Assembly: GCA_000969725.1 (NCBI GenBank)
Contig: JXSR01S074703.1
Source: Ophiothrix spiculata
Taxonomy: Eukaryota > Echinodermata > Ophiuroidea > Amphilepidida > Ophiotrichidae
DNA: 24,841 bases
Reading direction: 5' to 3' (one strand)
Shown in pieces: positions 19,890 through 24,841 of the stretch; the first letter of the stretch is position 1, and the number at the start of each line of letters is the position of its first letter. Both the position numbers and the translations under genes were made by a program. Below the pieces are notes generated by a model. The model was not told where the DNA came from. It was given only the letters and a program-made list of their open reading frames with translations, and searched no databases.

Positions 19890-20606
19890 CACGTATGAGG
19901 TTAATGTCGATGGCTTGATGAGCTCTAGACGGGATGCCTTATTGTATTTGGGCCAGGGCTTGGCTGGAGATTCGCCGCTTGAAAATGCACACTCCTGTGA
20001 TGAAGTCCAAAAATAGCGGGGAATTTGTCTGAGTTCCCCACTAGTGGCCAGGTACTCTGGTGCTTGAGAAACAACTGTATTGAAATATTAAAGCAGAGGT
20101 ATTATTTGATGACTTTAGATGTACAGTTTTCAGTTCCAGTATCAAAAAAGTGGACAATATTATTTGTGCCAGTAATAGTAATATGAGTGGCTTCATCTCT
20201 TGGGGGAAAAATTATGACAAATATGATGTTACCACCTTGTTGTAGGATCATCAACAATTGTATAGCTAAGTGGCTTGTCAATTATACACATTTGTAAAGT
20301 GCCTAGGTTTATTGTTTGAATGTTTGTTCTAGCAAATGAACCTTGATTATAAGTCACCACAGTTTTGTTTGTACATCATGTATCTGATGCACTGATGTAA
20401 GTTGTTTTGTATAGCTTGTCATTTGTCAAGGACAGCATGTTGGATGTGTTTAATACCGCGGGGAGGGGTAGTCACATATAATGCTACAGGGATGTGCCAC
20501 TCCAATGGGCTACTTTTTCACAGAAAGTCAAAATTTCAAAATAAAGAAAAAAGTGAAATTACATGTATTTTAGCTTGAATATTCAAATCATTTTTAAGTC
20601 TTAAAA

Positions 20607-20828
20607 TGTGATGACTCATCCCGAAAAGCGGGGATTTGCAACAGAACACTTTTAAAGAAAATAAAAAGAATTTCCAGCAGATTTTCTGTTGTAAAATTTG
20701 ATCGTCTAATCAATTTCAATAAGTAAAGTGTCATTTTTTAGCTTAGGAAATGCTGCAACAGATGAATAGAAAAAAAGTCAAAATTGATATCATCTGCAAA
20801 GTCCCCCCTTTCGGGGTGAGCCATCACA
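20607..20828. mobile_element. MITE with TGTGATGACTCATCCCG ends
   Basis: The left end TGTGATGACTCATCCCGAAA is matched in inverse by the right end TTTCGGGGTGAGCCATCACA, with two or three mismatches, over about 30 bp. The centre is AT-rich and non-coding. Immediately upstream (about 20455-20540) is GGGGAGGGGTAGTCACATAT, perhaps a separate repeat fragment. Confidence 0.7.
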
Positions 20829-21121
20829 AATATATATAGATGATGAGTGGCAATCCCTCGTCTATTTATCAGTTAAGTACCCCCTCCTGTTTGGTTAGGA
20901 AAAGGATGAAATATATAATGATTGTACAAAGTAAAAATTGCAGTATGTGCACTTATAAAACATGGCAGATATATCCATTTAGTGTCCAATCCCAATCCAC
21001 TCCCATGCTAGAAGGTTTTATGTACAAAATGTTTGATATAGTAGATACTACCTTTAGTTATGTGGAAAACAATGATTGTGTACTAATTTTTGCAGGAATC
21101 TTAGTGTGCACCATTTGATTC

Positions 21122-21316
21122 TCAGGGGGGGGGGGGGCCTTGGAAGTTTTTTTTGGGAAAAAATGTTGGCGAAAAAAAAATCTTGACCCAAAAATGAGGA
21201 AGGAAAAAAAAAGTTTACCTAACTACTTCAAGTTCAAAAAACATAAGAAATGAAATAAAAATATTTCAGTGGTGAAAAAAAAAATCTTGCCCCTCAACTT
21301 CCATGCCCCCATCCTG
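21122..21316. repeat. Inverted-repeat element with a 13-G run
   Basis: A run of 13 G (21125-21137) is followed by CCTTGGAAGTTTTTTTTGGG. The far end reads CTTGCCCCTCAACTTCCATG and then CCCCCATCCTGA, so its complement resembles the start. The interior is made of A runs with AATCTTGACCC and AATCTTGCCCC. It looks like a decayed dispersed repeat. The G run could support a G-quadruplex only as an imperfect homopolymer. Confidence 0.5.
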
Positions 21317-24041
21317 AATATTAAATGGTGGGCCCCTTATGAGGCAAAAGGAAGTATCTTGTACATGGTCTTAAATCCACATACTGCACTTTTACTTTAT
21401 ATTCTGCAGATTGAGCAATAAGTGGTTTAATACTGCTGTAGCTTTGTTTCTTTGTGACTGACATATTTTTGCAGAAACTTGTCGATTCTGGCTTTGATAT
21501 AATTGATAATGACAACATTTTGTAGGTTCTAAAGCTGCAAGGCTTCAAAACAGCAAAGCAAAGTGTGAAATGAAACAAGTGACAGAGTTATAAAGCTACA
21601 ACACTACAATAGATATGAGAGCATCATTAGCCAAACATATTTGTGTAGCTGTCAGCTGTGGTGTTTTGTTGTTAGCAATAGGATGTTTTTCCATCCAGAT
21701 GTTCTTATCAGTTCTCCCGTCCAGGATGTGTTATTATCACTTTCAAAGTGAAAGTGAGGTTATGTAAAAAAATAACATGTTTTATATTATAATTTGTAAA
21801 AGGTGGGACTTTATTTTGTTTCATTTTTTTACTGTAAAATAGCTCTTAATATGCATCAAAAGAATGTTTAGGGCATCATGTTTTACATAAAGTACACAGA
21901 GAGATCAAAAAAGAGGAGGACTGATGATCTTTCAATTTTTTGATATCAGTGCTTAGTCCTCTTTCTAGTAACAACTTAATTTATTTGAATTTAAGAAAAA
22001 TTAATTCTTAAGTCATTGTAAAGTCAAAAAGGAAGTTAATAAAAATATGCGCTTGTAATTTGGCAATTGTGTTATAGTCAAAACGTAAAATTTCTTACAA
22101 CAGAAAGGAAAAAATATTGACAAGGACAGGAAACATGATATTTTTTCTTGGCTGTTAGTATGATAAACTAAGGCTTCCGGAACACTGAGTGGTAAGTTAA
22201 AACACATTTTTTCCCCTCATTTTGGGCTTTTTGTGATGGGAAATATAGATATATATGTTCTCTGCAGGTAATCCCCTTTTAATTCTTACACTTGATATTA
22301 GGTAAAACTCCAACCCAAGAGAAAGTATAGATGTGTTTCAGTTTCCTCCATGTCCCAACCAGCCCCAAATATCCCCATTCTGCTACGCCAGAGTGGGAAA
22401 TTGTTTAATATATATTAAATTGTTTAATGAAGTTGAAATATTGCTATGTCAATTGCATGGTCAGTCGGACATTTTGGTTGCAAGCTTCATTTGTACAATA
22501 TCAATGAAAGATATTGCAGAATTATTGTTGCCAAGTTTTTATTTCATTCATATCATTAAATTGTTACATACACAATTGCAAAAAAAAAATGATCGTATTT
22601 TAAAGGAGCATGCTCTGATTTTTTCAAAATTCGATTTTCCCTTTAATTGGAAGATCACCACCATAAAGAGCTTTAAGTTTGAAAATTTCATTTGAATTAG
22701 CCCAACCAATTTGATTTTAAGATAAATATTGTAATGTATTTCTGAGCTGTCTGTGAATTTAATTATGGTTATACCATAAAAAGACATATTTTCAAAACGA
22801 AATATGTTTCAGCTACAATAGCATGAATAATGAGAAAAATGCTAGTCATATTTTGGTACAAAATTTCAAGAAGGTTAAATACAAATGTTGAAGCAATCGG
22901 AACAACTCCTTTAATAGAATGATTAAACTGAGGCTTTAATACAGACACCATAATATTAATACCCTGCATATTATAAATTATTCATCATAATACATGTATT
23001 ATCACATTTTACTTGACTGGCATTTTAATGGATATGAAATATCAAACATTGAAGTGCTCAAATTGTCTGTATGTGTCATGATGAAAAAATGAGTCTCATA
23101 TCGGCCATTTTCAATGTTGACTTTTTATGACAAAACTGTTTGTTAACATACAAAGTGTTACATTTGTGGCCGTTCATCTCAAACGAGCTGTAGATGCAGC
23201 CTCTTGGCCCTCAGAATAAATAGATATTTTCCATACTCTAGATTACATTGAAAATGAAAATATTCAGGGGTTTTGAAGCAAGCATAAAGGTTGTGAATTG
23301 GCCAAAAAAATAATGATTTGCAAAATCACCACCTTTGCATGTATTTTACTTGTAGAGGAAAATTTACGACTGGATCGAGATTAACAAACATTGTTATAGT
23401 CATTTCAGTAAATTGTTTGAACTTTAAAAACAATGAAAATCAGACGAGTTTTCCAAGTTTGTTGTTGTCAATGAAAATCCACATTTTTGACATCTGGCTC
23501 ATTCCATTGGTTATGACACATATGGAAGTCTGTATTATAAATTATACATGATATATTTGTCCATATTGATGTAATTTACTACAATTGACATTTCAACATG
23601 TGGGAACATAGTCTTTCCGCATCTTTTTGACACTGATAAAATCTGGTTGTTTTCAATGTTTGCTATGTTAGCATGGTATATGTAGTTCAGAGGATGAAAC
23701 TGTCTCAAATTTTGATTTTCAAATGGCAAATGAAACAAAGTAAAATTGTTACTTGGGCTTATAATGAGTATTGGTTGAATTACAATGTAGGCCTAAGTGG
23801 CCTCAAAACTTGCTCATTCAAACATACATACTAATGTGAAGAGGTTCTCATTGTTTCTTTTAATTAAACAAATTGCTACAAATGGTGTGCTGCAATGTTT
23901 TACATAACATCGCTTTGTGAAGTTTATGTACATACCAACAATAATTTAAGTGGGGAGGTAAGATTGGGGAATTTTTAGTATTTATATAAATCAAATTCAA
24001 TTTTGTATAAGATCACACATGCCATGTTTGGGTATCCACTC
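21317..24041. other. Long AT-rich stretch, nothing firmly recognised
   Basis: No gene is supported. Small features include CTTTCAAAGTGAAAG (about 21740, palindrome), an imperfect stem AAGAGGAGGACTGATGATC against GATATCAGTGCTTAGTCCTC (about 21910-21962), and an isolated less AT-rich block TTCATCTCAAACGAGCTGTA at about 23175 that may be a repeat fragment. Confidence 0.4.
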
Positions 24042-24085
24042 GCCAGTCCGACGGCTTGCTAGTCTGAAGGCTCTCAATTTGAGAG
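24042..24085. repeat. Short dimer repeat GCCAGTCCGACGGCTT plus palindrome
   Basis: GCCAGTCCGACGGCTT (24042-24057) is followed directly by GCTAGTCTGAAGGCTC (24058-24073), a 16-bp unit in tandem with four differences. It runs into the palindrome CTCTCAATTTGAGAG (24071-24085). Confidence 0.6.
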
Positions 24086-24179
24086 TAAATTAAACTTGCA
24101 TGTTACATAACAATGTATTCACTTCATGCAAGGTCAGTGGTTTTTGAAAGAGGGAATCAAAGTGTTAATTGTAAGGGTA

Positions 24180-24447
24180 AAAACATAGTTGGCCTCCAAA
24201 CAAAATTTTCGCTACCAAAAATTTGGTCGTGACGTCAAAATGACGAGTGACTCCAAATAAAATAACTTCAACACCGAGTTGAGACCAACTAAAATTTCGC
24301 GCTAGATTGCACATGTATTGAATTGCCATATACATTGCACCAAATGTTTGTTACCGGTTCATACTTTAAATTCGATGGCAAATATTTGGTGACGTCACGA
24401 TCAAATGTTTGGTAGCAAAAATTTTGTTTGGAGGCCGACTATGTTTT
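24180..24447. mobile_element. MITE of the TTTGGAGGC family, copy 2 (well preserved)
   Basis: The left end AAAACATAGTTGGCCTCCAA continues CAAAATTTTCGCTACC and TTTGGTCGTGACGTCA. The right end TTTGGAGGCCGACTATGTTTT closes the inverted repeat, which runs about 57 bp with only a few mismatches. The interior TGACGAGTGACTCCAAATAA, continuing AATAA, is shared with the copy at 6174-6410. There is no coding frame. Confidence 0.85.
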
Positions 24448-24841
24448 CAGCCTAATACACAAAAAATGACTTTGCAATAAGTGAAATTGTCCAGTCCAGA
24501 AAACTGAAATTAGTGTATGCCTGCATATATACGAACATCGAACTTATCCATATTTTAAACCACCTGTATATTAGAATAAACCAGTTTAATATCTCCGTTT
24601 TGTAATTGATTGTATAAAAGGTCAATTTAAATGCCATCATTTTATTTGAATGTGTCTGTTTATTAGACAAACAAAGAACATATGATCCTTTTAAAAGTCG
24701 TATTTTGATAGAGTATATATTCACAAATTAAAGCGGTCACTTATATGTTGCCTATATAGGGCGATGGTGATATTTTAACATGTGTGAATCAAATATGTAC
24801 AGTGCAAACATAAAATGTGGCCTGGTAACAAATTAAAAGCA
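24448..24841. other. AT-rich window end, nothing recognised
   Basis: No exon, repeat or RNA gene could be supported up to the end of the window. Confidence 0.5.

Noticed and set aside
22333-22787. Open frames on both strands near 22.5 kb
   Set aside because: They overlap each other on opposite strands, are rich in Phe, Ile and Lys from AT runs, and have no splice or start context.
1-24841. CRISPR arrays, bacterial operons, rRNA or functional tRNA genes
   Set aside because: There are no regularly spaced identical repeats, no long contiguous coding frames and no rRNA-like sequence. The only tRNA-like segment is degenerate.

Overview
The window reads as genomic DNA of an animal, most likely a marine invertebrate. 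It is AT-rich and intron-rich, the exons have AG/GT borders, and it is crowded with short non-coding elements bounded by terminal inverted repeats (MITE-like). Several of these (elements built on CGCGAAATTAA, hAT-type ends CAGTGTTTCC, GACCGACCC elements) and the frequent GTAGGCCTA-like words recall echinoderm or hemichordate genomes. That placement is an impression, not a demonstration. Nothing bacterial, viral or CRISPR-like was seen.

One gene can be supported, on the + strand, from about 248 to a stop at 13820-13822. I built it by joining seven exons: 248-850, 2862-2993, 4469-4859, 5682-6024, 8132-8269, 12423-12474 and 13781-13822. All junctions keep one reading frame, and six donors of the form NAG|GT and seven AG acceptors fit. 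The joined product is 566 codons plus stop and is a C-terminal portion only, because no start codon is evident and the first exon opens at a splice acceptor. The protein is hydrophilic and rich in Ser, Asn, Gln, Pro and Arg, without visible membrane segments or a recognised domain. I do not recognise the family. The 132-nt second exon (phase 0/0) and the 138-nt fifth exon (phase 2/2) could be skipped without frameshift, and a 52-nt small exon precedes the last one.

The introns carry many mobile-element remnants. There is a 250-bp element with CAGGGG ends (1430-1679), three copies of a near-palindromic GTGAGTGCAAGAAA family (1786, 8444, 11411), a small inverted-repeat element (2328-2459), a GACCGACCC element (2533-2733), a hAT-like element with near-perfect 8-bp target duplication (3098-3310), a copy of a TTTGGAGGC family (6174-6410), a 574-bp CGCGAAAT-rich element with TA flanks (9780-10353), a tRNA-like SINE head (12780-12850) and an AGACCCCC-rich repeat (about 12992-13310).

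Downstream of the stop lies a 32-33-bp minisatellite (about 13981-14221), then about 10.6 kb in which I see no credible gene: open frames are short, lack coding character and often overlap repeats. That stretch holds further inverted-repeat elements at 15133-15392, 15773-15975, 17446-17676, 18924-19143, 20607-20828, about 21122-21316 and 24180-24447. Three families have one copy inside the gene and one downstream.
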